DNA of 64,000 nt from Weeksella virosa DSM 16922 (GTDB lineage Bacteria > Bacteroidota > Bacteroidia > Flavobacteriales > Weeksellaceae), in the NCBI RefSeq assembly GCF_000189415.1, contig NC_015144.1, positions 1,970,001 through 2,034,000 on the forward strand. Direction: 5' to 3'. Both the position numbers and the translations under genes were made by a program. The stretch's first letter is position 1. The number at the start of each line of letters is the position of its first letter. The notes beneath the pieces are model-generated. The model saw only the letters and a list, made by a program, of their open reading frames with translations. It made no database searches and had not been told where the DNA came from. Shown here piece after piece: positions 1 through 11,200 of the stretch.

Positions 1-2084
1 CTGGTATAACTTTTACCAATAATGTATCGATTTCTGGTAGCGGAAAAGAAGGGGCGATGAGAGCATCTTTTGGACATGTGAAAAATAGTTGGATTATGCC
101 CAATACAGGGTTCGATAGTTATACTGCATCCATCAATGCAAATTATAATGTATCGGAAAGGATAAAATTAACGTCAGTTGTCAATTACACCAATAAAGTT
201 AGCGATAACATTCCGGGAACAGGTTATAATAACGGTTCTATAGCTTATTTCATGATTTTTCAGAACCCAAATGTAAGCTTAGATTGGTACAGAGATCGCT
301 GGTATGCAGGGCAAGAATATCTAAGCCAGATACAGCCGTATAGTTCTTATATAGATAATCCCTACGTTATAGCTTATGATGCTACCAATCCATTGCAGAG
401 TAATCAAATTACAGGAAACATCCAGGCAAATATTCAACTTACCTCGAAGCTAAATTTCATGTTGCGCTCGGGCGTTAATATGTATAACCAAATAAGACAA
501 CAAAACCGACCACATGATATGAATCGTTGGTTGAATGGACATTATAAAAGGCAAGATATCCAAAAAAGAGAAATCAACACCGACTTTCTCTTATCCTACC
601 AAGATTATATAGGTGAGGATTTCTCTATGAGCATGAATTTTGGTGGGAATAAAAGAGATTATCAATACTTACGCAAAGATGCACAAGTAGACGAATTAGT
701 AATCCCCAATGTCTATATGTTGTCTAACGGGATGAATAGCCCTATCGTAAAAACATATGATAAGTATATAAAAGTCAATAGTTTATATGGGTTGATATCC
801 CTAGGATTTAGAGATCAGGTATTTATAGATATTACAGCCCGAAACGATTGGTCGAGTACATTACCCAAAAACAATCGTTCTTATTTCTACCCATCAGTAT
901 CATCTAGCTTTATCTTATCAGATATTTTTAGATTATCAAAACCAATTGATTATCTAAAATATAGATTATCTTTTGCACAAGTAGGAAACGATGCAGAACC
1001 GTATAGTACAAGTAAATACTATAATGCTAATGACTTTCCTGGGTCTTCAACTACACCAAGCAAATTACACAATTTAGACCTGAAACCAGAAATATCTAAA
1101 AGTTGGGAAACCGGAATAGAGTTGATGATGTTTCGTAAAAGGGTTGGGATAGATGTAACGCTCTATCAAACCAACACAAGAAATCAAATTATCGAAGTAC
1201 CTACTGATCAAGTTACCGGTTATACCTCTGCTATTATCAATGGAGGAGAAGTGCGAAATCGTGGTATAGAAGTTATGCTAAATCTCAAACCAATCCGTAC
1301 AACAGATTTTACGTGGCAACTAATCGGAAACTGGGCTATCAATGAAAATAGAATCATTGCACTTACAGATGGTGTAGAGGAGAAACCATTGGCTTCTTCT
1401 GGTACTGTAAGTGTAATTGGGAAAGTTGGGGGTACAACAACAGCGCTTTATGGATACGGTTTTGTCCGTGATAATCAAGGAAACATTGTCTATGAAAATG
1501 GAGTACCGGCTTATCCTACCGAAATACAATATATAGGAGATGCAGCACCAAAATGGCGCGCAGGATTAACGAATTCTTTCAAGTATAAAAATCTAAGTTT
1601 AAGTGTAACATTAGACGGTCAATACGGTGGAATTGTTTACTCACAATCGCATCATAAAATGATGGAACAAGGAAAACTAAAAGCTACCTTGCCAGGTCGA
1701 GATACAGGATTTATTGTTGGTGAAGGAGTTGTGCAAAACCCAGATGGGAGCTATTCACCCAACACCGAGCAAGTGAAGATTACCGATTATTATGCGAAAT
1801 ACTATCGTCGTGCCAATGTAGAATCCAACTCATTTGATGCATCTTACCTAAAACTGCGCGAAGTGAATTTTACCTACAATTTACCTAAAAAACTGATAGA
1901 GAAAACTGGTTTGGATAATCTGAGTTTATCGGTATTTGGGAAAAATTTAGCCGTTTGGTCAGACTTCCCGTTGTATGATCCAGAGACTGCATCAATAGAA
2001 GGTTCTACTATTATACCAGGTGTAGAAATGGGGCAAATGCCTTCTACCGCATCTATCGGATTTACCTTAAAAGCATCTTTGTAA
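1..2084 (+). CDS. SusC/RagA-family TonB-linked outer-membrane receptor, 3' part only
   Basis: The reading frame is open from base 3, so the gene starts outside the window and the ATG at 57 is internal. What remains (about 690 residues) is the beta-barrel half of a SusC-type receptor: alternating aromatic barrel strands, the barrel segment FIDITARNDWSSTLP, the DLKPEISKSWETGIE segment typical of SusC proteins, and a C-terminal aromatic-rich strand ending TASIGFTLKASL. SusC proteins form the TonB-driven outer-membrane channel that works with a SusD lipoprotein lid. Here a SusD-type gene follows after 22 bases, which supports the call. The substrate cannot be told from the barrel. The plug domain and signal peptide are not in the window. 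Confidence 0.93.
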   Translation, partial: GITFTNNVSISGSGKEGAMRASFGHVKNSWIMPNTGFDSYTASINANYNVSERIKLTSVVNYTNKVSDNIPGTGYNNGSIAYFMIFQNPNVSLDWYRDRWYAGQEYLSQIQPYSSYIDNPYVIAYDATNPLQSNQITGNIQANIQLTSKLNFMLRSGVNMYNQIRQQNRPHDMNRWLNGHYKRQDIQKREINTDFLLSYQDYIGEDFSMSMNFGGNKRDYQYLRKDAQVDELVIPNVYMLSNGMNSPIVKTYDKYIKVNSLYGLISLGFRDQVFIDITARNDWSSTLPKNNRSYFYPSVSSSFILSDIFRLSKPIDYLKYRLSFAQVGNDAEPYSTSKYYNANDFPGSSTTPSKLHNLDLKPEISKSWETGIELMMFRKRVGIDVTLYQTNTRNQIIEVPTDQVTGYTSAIINGGEVRNRGIEVMLNLKPIRTTDFTWQLIGNWAINENRIIALTDGVEEKPLASSGTVSVIGKVGGTTTALYGYGFVRDNQGNIVYENGVPAYPTEIQYIGDAAPKWRAGLTNSFKYKNLSLSVTLDGQYGGIVYSQSHHKMMEQGKLKATLPGRDTGFIVGEGVVQNPDGSYSPNTEQVKITDYYAKYYRRANVESNSFDASYLKLREVNFTYNLPKKLIEKTGLDNLSLSVFGKNLAVWSDFPLYDPETASIEGSTIIPGVEMGQMPSTASIGFTLKASL

Positions 2085-2106
2085 AAACTTATCAATTCTA
2101 TTAAAA

Positions 2107-3549
2107 ATGAAAAATCTTTTCGTAAAAATATCTTTATTTTCTCTTCTTTGTTCTGGGCCTATTGCTTGTACAGAAGATTTTGATCAAACCAATATCAATC
2201 CCAATTTGGTATCAGAAGTTACTCCTGGCTCGTTAATCAATCCCGTACTGTATAATTTGGCCAGTAATAATGCCATCAAAAACTATGATATTACCAGTGC
2301 ATTGATGCAAGTGCACGTTCCTTTCCCAGATGTAACCGCAGGAGGTGTGCATCGGTATGATATAACGGATAGAACTGGGAATTCTAGCTGGAATGCGGCT
2401 TATCGTTGGTTGACCAATATCAATGAAATGTTGGTTAGAAGTAAAGAACTCAAACAATCTAATTATGAAGCCATTTCTTTAACCTTACGTGCTTATGCTT
2501 TTGCTAATCTGACGGATATATTTGGTGATGTACCTTTTTCCGAGGCTTTTCGAGCAGAAGAAGGCATTAGTCAAGCGAAATTCGATTCGCAGAAAGAAAT
2601 CTATCAAACACTTTTAGCAGACTTAGAAAGAGCAAATTCTCTCTATGATCATAAAATACCTTTGCCGTATGTAGCCGATCTGTTATTTGGGAATGATATC
2701 ACAAAATGGCAAAAATTCACGAACTCTTTGCATTTGCGTTTATTGTTGCGCGTGTCGGATAAATCCGAAATGAATGCTTTTCCTAAAATGGTGAACATGC
2801 TCAGCAATCCAGAAAAATATCCGATAATGACTTCTAATCTCGATAACGCAGTTTTGCAAGTTACTGGCATTTCACCGAATGTTTCGCCGTGGGCTCGACC
2901 ACAAGATTTTAATAACGGAAGAGCAATGGCAGAGTTTTTTATCGATCAATTAGTAGAATCAAAAGACCCAAGAATTCTTAAAATTGCTACTCAAGCAAAA
3001 TCTCTTGGCGATAATAATTCTATCGGTTACAAAGGGATTCCTGCAGGATACGATGGTTCAGAAGCTTTTGACTTTTCGCCCTCTGGCTTGCTAAGAATAC
3101 AAGCAGAAGCACCAATGAAAATTACATTATTCACCTATTCTGAAATCGAGTTTATCCAAGCAGAATTGGCTTATAAAGGCTACACAAGTGATGCAGAAAA
3201 ACATTACCAAAACGGAGTGAAGGCAGCAATAGAATACCTTACAGAAGAGGAAATTCCTATAGATTATTTCGATAGTGATGCAACTCGATACGACGGAACT
3301 CTAGAGCGAATTATGCTTCAGAAATATTTATCTTTATACTTTGTAGATTATCAACAATGGTTCGAGTATAGAAGAACTGGCTATCCGAATTTACCAAAAA
3401 TTCCTGCTGGCAAAAATGATGGAGTAGTACCGTCGAGGTTGTTGTACCCTAGTTCGGTGAAAATCTACAATAAAGAAAACTACGATAAAGCTGTTGCAGC
3501 GATGGGCGGTGATAATATTAATACAAAAGTTTGGTGGCAAACAAAATAA
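2107..3549 (+). CDS. SusD/RagB-family outer-membrane lipoprotein
   Basis: 480 residues beginning with a lipoprotein signal peptide whose lipobox-like end (SGPIAC) puts the lipidated Cys at about residue 21. The body reads like the SusD-like_2 group: a helical TPR-like protein with NINPNLVSEVTPGSLINPVLY near the N-terminus, the conserved LTLRAYAFANLTDIFGDVPFSEA block, and the late EIEFIQAELAYKG helix. SusD proteins bind the glycan or other oligomer at the cell surface and close over the SusC channel. The gene lies 22 bases after the SusC gene and is followed by a secreted phosphoesterase, so the three probably form one operon. Substrate is unknown. Confidence 0.93.
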   Translation: MKNLFVKISLFSLLCSGPIACTEDFDQTNINPNLVSEVTPGSLINPVLYNLASNNAIKNYDITSALMQVHVPFPDVTAGGVHRYDITDRTGNSSWNAAYRWLTNINEMLVRSKELKQSNYEAISLTLRAYAFANLTDIFGDVPFSEAFRAEEGISQAKFDSQKEIYQTLLADLERANSLYDHKIPLPYVADLLFGNDITKWQKFTNSLHLRLLLRVSDKSEMNAFPKMVNMLSNPEKYPIMTSNLDNAVLQVTGISPNVSPWARPQDFNNGRAMAEFFIDQLVESKDPRILKIATQAKSLGDNNSIGYKGIPAGYDGSEAFDFSPSGLLRIQAEAPMKITLFTYSEIEFIQAELAYKGYTSDAEKHYQNGVKAAIEYLTEEEIPIDYFDSDATRYDGTLERIMLQKYLSLYFVDYQQWFEYRRTGYPNLPKIPAGKNDGVVPSRLLYPSSVKIYNKENYDKAVAAMGGDNINTKVWWQTK

Positions 3550-3560
3550 AACAAAAAAAC

Positions 3561-5147
3561 ATGAAAAAAATAATTTTTAGCATTGCTGTAATCGTCAACC
3601 TTCAGGCTAATGCACAACAAATTGTAAAGGGAATAGTTTTCGAAGATCGTAATAATAACGGCCGTCTAGACAAAAAAGAAAAAGGTATAGAGAATGTTGC
3701 CGTTTCTAATGGGATAGATGTGGTTCTTACCGATTCTAAAGGACGTTATACGCTTACAGTAAATGATGATAATCAAGTGTTTGTTATCAAGCCAAGTCAT
3801 TATAAAACTCCATTAGATACTTACTTTACGCCAAAGTTCTATCATACCCATAAACCAAAAGGTTCCCCAAAAAATTTTAAATATGCAGGGGTAGAGCCGA
3901 CCAAAAAGTTACCAAAATCTGTAGATTTTCCACTCCTACCAGAAAAAGAAAGCTCTACTTTCACAGCCTTTGTTTTTGGTGATCCGCAAGCATATACCGA
4001 AGAAGAATTAACTTTCTTTCGCAAAGCCATTGTCGACGATGCTATGCAACATAAAGAAAATGTTTCTTTTGGGATAAGTTTGGGGGATTTGGTAGGCGAT
4101 GATCTTTCTCTACAGCCGAAATATAAAAAAATAATGAGTGCTCTGTCTTTACCATGGTACAATGTAATTGGTAACCATGATATGAATTTCGAGGCAACGA
4201 TTGATGAGTATTCAGATGAAACTTTTGAGAAAAATTTTGGACCTAGTACGTACGCTTTCAATTACGGCAATGCCCATTTTCTTATTCTTGATAATATTTT
4301 ATATCCTAATCCTAGAGGAGGAAAAGGGTATTTAGGAGGTTTCAGACAAGATCAACTAGAATTTATAAAAAATGATCTGAAATTTGTTCCTAAAAATAAA
4401 CTAATCGTTTTGTCTTTTCATATCCCGATTTTTATAGAAGGAGAAGATCATTTCGATAAAGAAAGTCGCCAACAATTGCTTGCTATCCTAAAAGATTTCC
4501 CGAACGTGTTAATGATGTCTGCACATACACATTATCAGATGCACCAATTTTATGGCAAGGATAAAGGTTGGGAGGGTGCAAAACCATTGCACGAATATAA
4601 TGTGGGTACCACCTCTGGTGATTGGTACTCTGGCGAGCTAAATGCGTTGGGTGTTCCTGTATCTACGATGAGAGATGGTACGCCTAGAGGATATGCTTAT
4701 CTCACGGTTAAAGACAATCAATACGAATTGGATTACAAGGTTGCAAGTAAGCCGCTTGATTATAAAATGGAGATATATGCACCCAACGTTATCGCCAACA
4801 AAGGATGGAATACATCTTATGTAGTTGCCAATATTTTCATGGGAAGCGAAAAAGATCAAGTAGAAATACGTTTTGGGAATGGAAAATGGCAAAAAATGGA
4901 AAAAACTCTGCAAGAAGATCCTACGTTTTATCATCAAGTTCAGCGATGGGATATTTCTCAAGAATTACTTACAGGCAGAAGACCTTCGAATCCGATCAAG
5001 AGTTCTCACTTATGGCAAAAAAAATTACCAAATAATTTAGGGATAGGAGAACATAGTATAGAGGTAAGAGTTTTGGATATGTTCGGACGCACTTACTCTA
5101 ATAGTACAACTTACCGAATAGAAGAAAAAAAAGAAATAGCTAAATAA
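3561..5147 (+). CDS. secreted calcineurin-like phosphoesterase (N- and C-terminal accessory domains)
   Basis: I start the gene at ATG 3561 (528 residues), because a signal peptide (MKKIIFSIAVIVNLQANAQ) begins there; an in-frame GTG at 3531 would only add a non-signal extension. After a small beta-sandwich domain (about residues 20-125) comes the metallophosphoesterase core, with FGDPQAY, SLGDLVGDD, VIGNHDMN, SFHIPIF and SAHTHYQMH supplying the expected metal ligands. A C-terminal domain of about 150 residues follows. This is the Bacteroidota three-domain architecture (MetallophosN, Metallophos, MetallophosC). Position directly behind SusC/SusD suggests it removes phosphate groups from, or cleaves, the imported ligand; that is inference. 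Confidence 0.88.
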   Translation: MKKIIFSIAVIVNLQANAQQIVKGIVFEDRNNNGRLDKKEKGIENVAVSNGIDVVLTDSKGRYTLTVNDDNQVFVIKPSHYKTPLDTYFTPKFYHTHKPKGSPKNFKYAGVEPTKKLPKSVDFPLLPEKESSTFTAFVFGDPQAYTEEELTFFRKAIVDDAMQHKENVSFGISLGDLVGDDLSLQPKYKKIMSALSLPWYNVIGNHDMNFEATIDEYSDETFEKNFGPSTYAFNYGNAHFLILDNILYPNPRGGKGYLGGFRQDQLEFIKNDLKFVPKNKLIVLSFHIPIFIEGEDHFDKESRQQLLAILKDFPNVLMMSAHTHYQMHQFYGKDKGWEGAKPLHEYNVGTTSGDWYSGELNALGVPVSTMRDGTPRGYAYLTVKDNQYELDYKVASKPLDYKMEIYAPNVIANKGWNTSYVVANIFMGSEKDQVEIRFGNGKWQKMEKTLQEDPTFYHQVQRWDISQELLTGRRPSNPIKSSHLWQKKLPNNLGIGEHSIEVRVLDMFGRTYSNSTTYRIEEKKEIAK

Positions 5148-5183
5148 AATTTTAGTTTCATAGGTTGTTAAAGTTATGGGTGG

Positions 5184-5215
5184 AAACGGCAAGTATCTCT
5201 TTTTACTTGTCGTTT
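5184..5215 (+). terminator. rho-independent terminator after the phosphoesterase gene
   Basis: Twelve-base stem AAACGGCAAGTA / TACTTGTCGTTT (one G-T pair) around an 8-base loop, with the stem's own 3' T's as a short U-tract. It closes the SusC/SusD/phosphoesterase unit about 35 bases after the stop codon and separates it from the CRISPR array. Confidence 0.7.
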
Positions 5216-5309
5216 TCATATATTGTTTTAGATGTGCATTGGCTGAGCCAGATGCTGGATCTTAGTTGGCGTTATCTCATCGTTATTATTTTGTTTTGGA
5301 TTCGATGAT

Positions 5310-6959
5310 ACGCTTCGCTTGATTCAAATTTTTGTAGATTTACTCAGTAGAATTACAACAACAAAATAAGATGAGTGTAATTGATTTATGTTGTGAATTC
5401 CTTTCAAATTTTTGTAGATTTACTCAGTAGAATTACAACCTTTGTGCAATGCCGAGTTCGGTGCTTCATGTTGTGAATTCCTTTCAAATTTTTGTAGATT
5501 TACTCAGTAGAATTACAACTGTATTTCATAAATTTATCTAATCTCTCAAGTTGTGAATTCCTTTCAAATTTTTGTAGATTTACTCAGTAGAATTACAACG
5601 GAAACGGGCGTCGGTGAAGTCATCGATACGTTGTGAATTCCTTTCAAATTTTTGTAGATTTACTCAGTAGAATTACAACTGTTTATAACAAGCTAAGAGG
5701 GTGGAAGTCGTTGTGAATTCCTTTCAAATTTTTGTAGATTTACTCAGTAGAATTACAACTACTCCATCATGCGTTATCGATCCCGATAAGTTGTGAATTC
5801 CTTTCAAATTTTTGTAGATTTACTCAGTAGAATTACAACATGTAGAATATGAATCAGATAGAGATGCAAGTTGTGAATTCCTTTCAAATTTTTGTAGATT
5901 TACTCAGTAGAATTACAACTCTGAAATTCAGATGCCTGTTTTACTTTATGTTGTGAATTCCTTTCAAATTTTTGTAGATTTACTCAGTAGAATTACAACA
6001 TATTATTTTGAGAAAACTTATAAATCATCGTTGTGAATTCCTTTCAAATTTTTGTAGATTTACTCAGTAGAATTACAACTCGCCATTGGTTTGGACGCCT
6101 TGTGCCCATGTTGTGAATTCCTTTCAAATTTTTGTAGATTTACTCAGTAGAATTACAACTCGCTTCGGTATTGACCGAAATAGCCCACCGTTGTGAATTC
6201 CTTTCAAATTTTTGTAGATTTACTCAGTAGAATTACAACATAAAACATTTCAAACAAAATTCTTTAAGCGTTGTGAATTCCTTTCAAATTTTTGTAGATT
6301 TACTCAGTAGAATTACAACTATTAATTCAAGCATAATGTTTTGATGGTTGTTGTGAATTCCTTTCAAATTTTTGTAGATTTACTCAGTAGAATTACAACA
6401 AGTAGATCTTGATTTTATAGCTGGCTATAGTTGTGAATTCCTTTCAAATTTTTGTAGATTTACTCAGTAGAATTACAACGCACTGAATATGGATATCCAG
6501 ACGATCGTCGTTGTGAATTCCTTTCAAATTTTTGTAGATTTACTCAGTAGAATTACAACTTTATAGCAGACGTAGAGGTTGTGGTAAGTGTTGTGAATTC
6601 CTTTCAAATTTTTGTAGATTTACTCAGTAGAATTACAACGTACTTGCCGTTCGGTCTTGCGTGGTATACGTTGTGAATTCCTTTCAAATTTTTGTAGATT
6701 TACTCAGTAGAATTACAACCAGTTTCTAATCCAACGCTGAACGTTGATAGTTGTGAATTCCTTTCAAATTTTTGTAGATTTACTCAGTAGAATTACAACG
6801 TGGAGTATTTGCTTAATGCCTTTGTTGGCGTTGTGAATTCCTTTCAAATTTTTGTAGATTTACTCAGTAGAATTACAACGCTCAATATATCCAAGAGCAA
6901 CACAATGGTGTTGTGAATTCCTTTCAAATTTTTGTAGATTTACTCAGTAGAATTACAAC
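5310..6959 (+). CRISPR. type II-C CRISPR array: 20 full repeats, 1 half-degenerate repeat, 20 spacers
   Basis: The repeat is 50 bases, starting GTTGTGAATTCCTTTC and ending CAGTAGAATTACAAC; every spacer is exactly 30 bases, giving a strict 80-base period. Full repeats start at 5390 and every 80 bases to 6910. The repeat at 5310-5359 matches from its base 14 on but has a diverged first 13 bases. Repeat orientation (GTTGT at the 5' end, ACAAC at the 3' end) and the anti-repeat upstream of cas9 show that crRNAs are read on the + strand, toward the convergent cas genes. Repeat bases 26-33 (TAGATTTA) resemble the Bacteroidota -7 element, so each repeat may promote transcription of the next spacer, as known for other type II-C arrays. 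I could not match spacers to targets. Confidence 0.99.
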
Positions 6960-7016
6960 CTTATATAAAAGATTGATTATGAGTGATGTATAAGATGATC
7001 TACAAAAGAAAAAAAC
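6960..7016. promoter_or_regulatory. possible CRISPR leader (cas-proximal flank)
   Basis: A 57-base AT-rich stretch between the last perfect repeat and the terminator next to cas2. Because the degenerate repeat is at the other end of the array, this is the likely side of spacer acquisition. It contains no gene. The leader role is inferred only from repeat degeneracy and closeness to cas1/cas2. Confidence 0.4.
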
Positions 7017-7057
7017 AAAAAATGCTTGAAGAAATTTCTTTCTGCAAGCATTTTTTT
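7017..7057. terminator. bidirectional terminator between the CRISPR array and cas2
   Basis: Stem AATGCTTG (7021-7028) / CAAGCATT (7045-7052), flanked by A's on the left and T's on the right, so it can end transcription from both the array (+) and the cas operon (-). Confidence 0.85.
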
Positions 7058-7062
7058 ATTTC

Positions 7063-8288
<1,226 letters not shown>

Positions 8289-8291
8289 GGG

Positions 8292-11200
8292 TTAAGCTTT
8301 TGAAATGTTACCTAAACGGTCGACTTTGAGTTTGATACAAATTTCTTTTATCATTATACCATCTATAGTTCTTTCCATTTTGTTTAGAGAGGAAAATTCT
8401 AGTTTATATACAATCGATGTAGCTACATCTTGCCTTACACAAAACATTTGACTTCCACTGAAGCTCACTACTTTATAAATTCTATTTACATCAGGATTAG
8501 TTTCATCAAAAACCTCTCCTTCGATCGGCACATAAACCAAATCGTTTGGCGACAAACTAAACAATAAGCGATGACCTTTTTCATTCGTTTCTGGCACAGA
8601 ATTTAAGCCTTGTTTTTGTCGTTCTATAACAATATTCAAAGGAATGGTATCATAACTTCTTTTTCCTTGATTATCTTCATATACTCCAAAAAAGAGATTA
8701 GTTCCTTTGGCAGCTTCCACATATTTTGTGGTTTTGTTACCCGTTTCTCCCAATGGGAATTTACTTCCCTGTTCGAATACACGAACTTTTAAAATAGGTT
8801 GATGTGGTTTCCCATCATTATATAATGAAATGTTTTGATTCATCTCTTCAATACCCTCTGGAGAAAACGCCAATTCAGGATTTCCTTTTGCTTTTAAATA
8901 ATTCAACAAAATTTTCTGAATTCCCGTATCGGTAATGGATAAAATTGTTTTAGCATTAAAAGATGTATCCAGTGATTTTCTGGTCGCAGTCAATATTTTG
9001 CCTTTGGACACCTTTACTCTGGGTAAATCAATTTTTCCTGAAACCGTTTCTTTATGCATTGGTTTACGAATTGCCCAATTCACCCCTTCTTGTTTGAACA
9101 TTACTTTTTTACCGTCAACAATCTTTTCATAATAATTGGTTGCTTTGTTGATAACACGTAAGTTCTGTTTAAAGTTTACGACAATTTTTTCCAATTCTTT
9201 TTTTGTGTCCTGAGTAAAGGTTTCCCATGGTTTTTTAAACTCTGTGAATTTAGTTCTAACCTTTCCTTCCTTGTCTTGCCAAGGCGTGGTGTGGCGCAGC
9301 TTATGTTGTAGATCGTAGCGCTCGTTTCTTGATTTAGCGTGTTTATTATTCAACAAATTGACGTGATCGCGTGTAGCACAAGCGATAATTAACGCGTCTA
9401 AAGCGTGATGTCTGTGATCAATCCGTTTCTTTTGAAAACCTTTTGATAGCTCTAGTGGAACTGATGGTAAAAATTTTTGATGTTTTTCGTTCCAAGCTGT
9501 AAAATCAGTGGAGTTGGTTAATTGATTCATCCGCTCAAATCGAGGTAATATTAAGTCATTCCAAACATCATTTAACCCCCAATCTTGTTTTAATATTCCA
9601 GTTATTTTTCCATTACCAGGAATGATGTTTTTAGAATTTACTCCTTCATCGTCCTTTTCACCTCTAACAAGATTTGACAATACTTTGGAGATATATTTAC
9701 TGATATACCTTGTGTCATTCATTTGTCGATCTATCATTTTTTCTGGAATTTCTTCCAACAAAAGTTTGTTGCGTTTGCTTCGGTTCTTGTCGTAGTGTTC
9801 TTTCACAAATGCTTTGTAGGCATCTTCTGTAAGTATTGTCACTTCTCCAAAACTGGTAGTGACTTTTTGGCCATAATAATTTTGAATAAACTCTAGTCCC
9901 AGCATCTTATCCTTTAGTGCGTTGACTTCAGATTCACAAATCACTTTATTGGAAAAGCCATCATCAAAAAACCTTGCCTGTGGGATAATGTGCTCTATTT
10001 GATAAGCAGGTGTAAACAACTTACTCAATGGAATCGGTCTTCCTGTATAAGGGGAACGATATTTTTGTTCTAACCACAATTTGTATCGTTGAATTTCTGA
10101 CTTTGTTGGCTCGGATTTCTTACTGATTTTTTCGATATCCTCTGGGATTTCTACACTTGAACTTAGTACACCATCTTCATAGATTTTTAAGGCTTCTTGT
10201 TGCATTGGCGAATAAGGGCGCACGTTTTCCATATTTTCATCATACATCAATTCTTCGAGTATAGCTCTGATGCGGAGATTGGTCGTTTCGTTTTCTGAAA
10301 TAATGCTGGATAAGCGTTTGCGTTCCTCTGCCGTATTTTTCATTTCACGTCCCAATTCGATATGAATTTCATCGAAATAATCTTTAGCGCCTTTTCCATA
10401 TTGTTTCCAAATATCCCTTACTACTCGAAGTGTTTCGGTAATGACCTGTTCCACAATAGGATTCCGCAAAGAATGTTGTTTAAATTCAGACAAATATTGT
10501 TCTAAATCGGCAACTGAATTCCATTTTCCAGCGATGTCAGCTTCGGAATGTCGGTCGTAAACAATGTATTGTGCCAACCACAATTGCAAACCTTGAAAAT
10601 GATTTTCTTCAGTTAAATCAATCGCTTTTTCTCGAACTCTATTTTTTATTGTTTCATCATATTCTCCTGTAATAATTTTACCAATTCTGGTTTTCGTTTT
10701 GTCATCAATGATATCCCAACTCCAGTACTTTCCAACTCTCATCAAAGGCAATAGTTTTTTGATAGCTTTTTCAGAATAAGTTCCATAATCACTATCAAAA
10801 GGTTTGAAACGCTTGAAGTTTTCTACGAAAGACTCCTGATGTAAATCATATTTATTTGCAAAAGATTTTAGTGCTTTTTCAAACTCGATTTTATCGGTAA
10901 CCGAATAAATAATGTGCCATAAATGTTGTTCAATTTTTCTTGTCATAAAATCAGCAGGAACATTCTCTACTTTATCCAATCTTTTTCTGAGTTCATACCT
11001 GGTTTCATTCATCGGGTAAGACTTCGACTCATCTTTATCAGCATCATAAACATAATTCCAACGGTATTTCTTTAATTCTTTTTTTAGTTCATCTTTAAAT
11101 GCTTTACCCTTTGCATTTGGATACTTCGATTTTACAATTGGTTCGATGAGATAAGTTAGAATATCGGTGTGATTGACTTCTTTTTGGTTCATCAGAAACT

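Noticed and set aside
3842-4261. 139-codon open frame on the minus strand inside the phosphoesterase gene
   Set aside because: Antisense shadow of a gene with a clear catalytic core; no family features.
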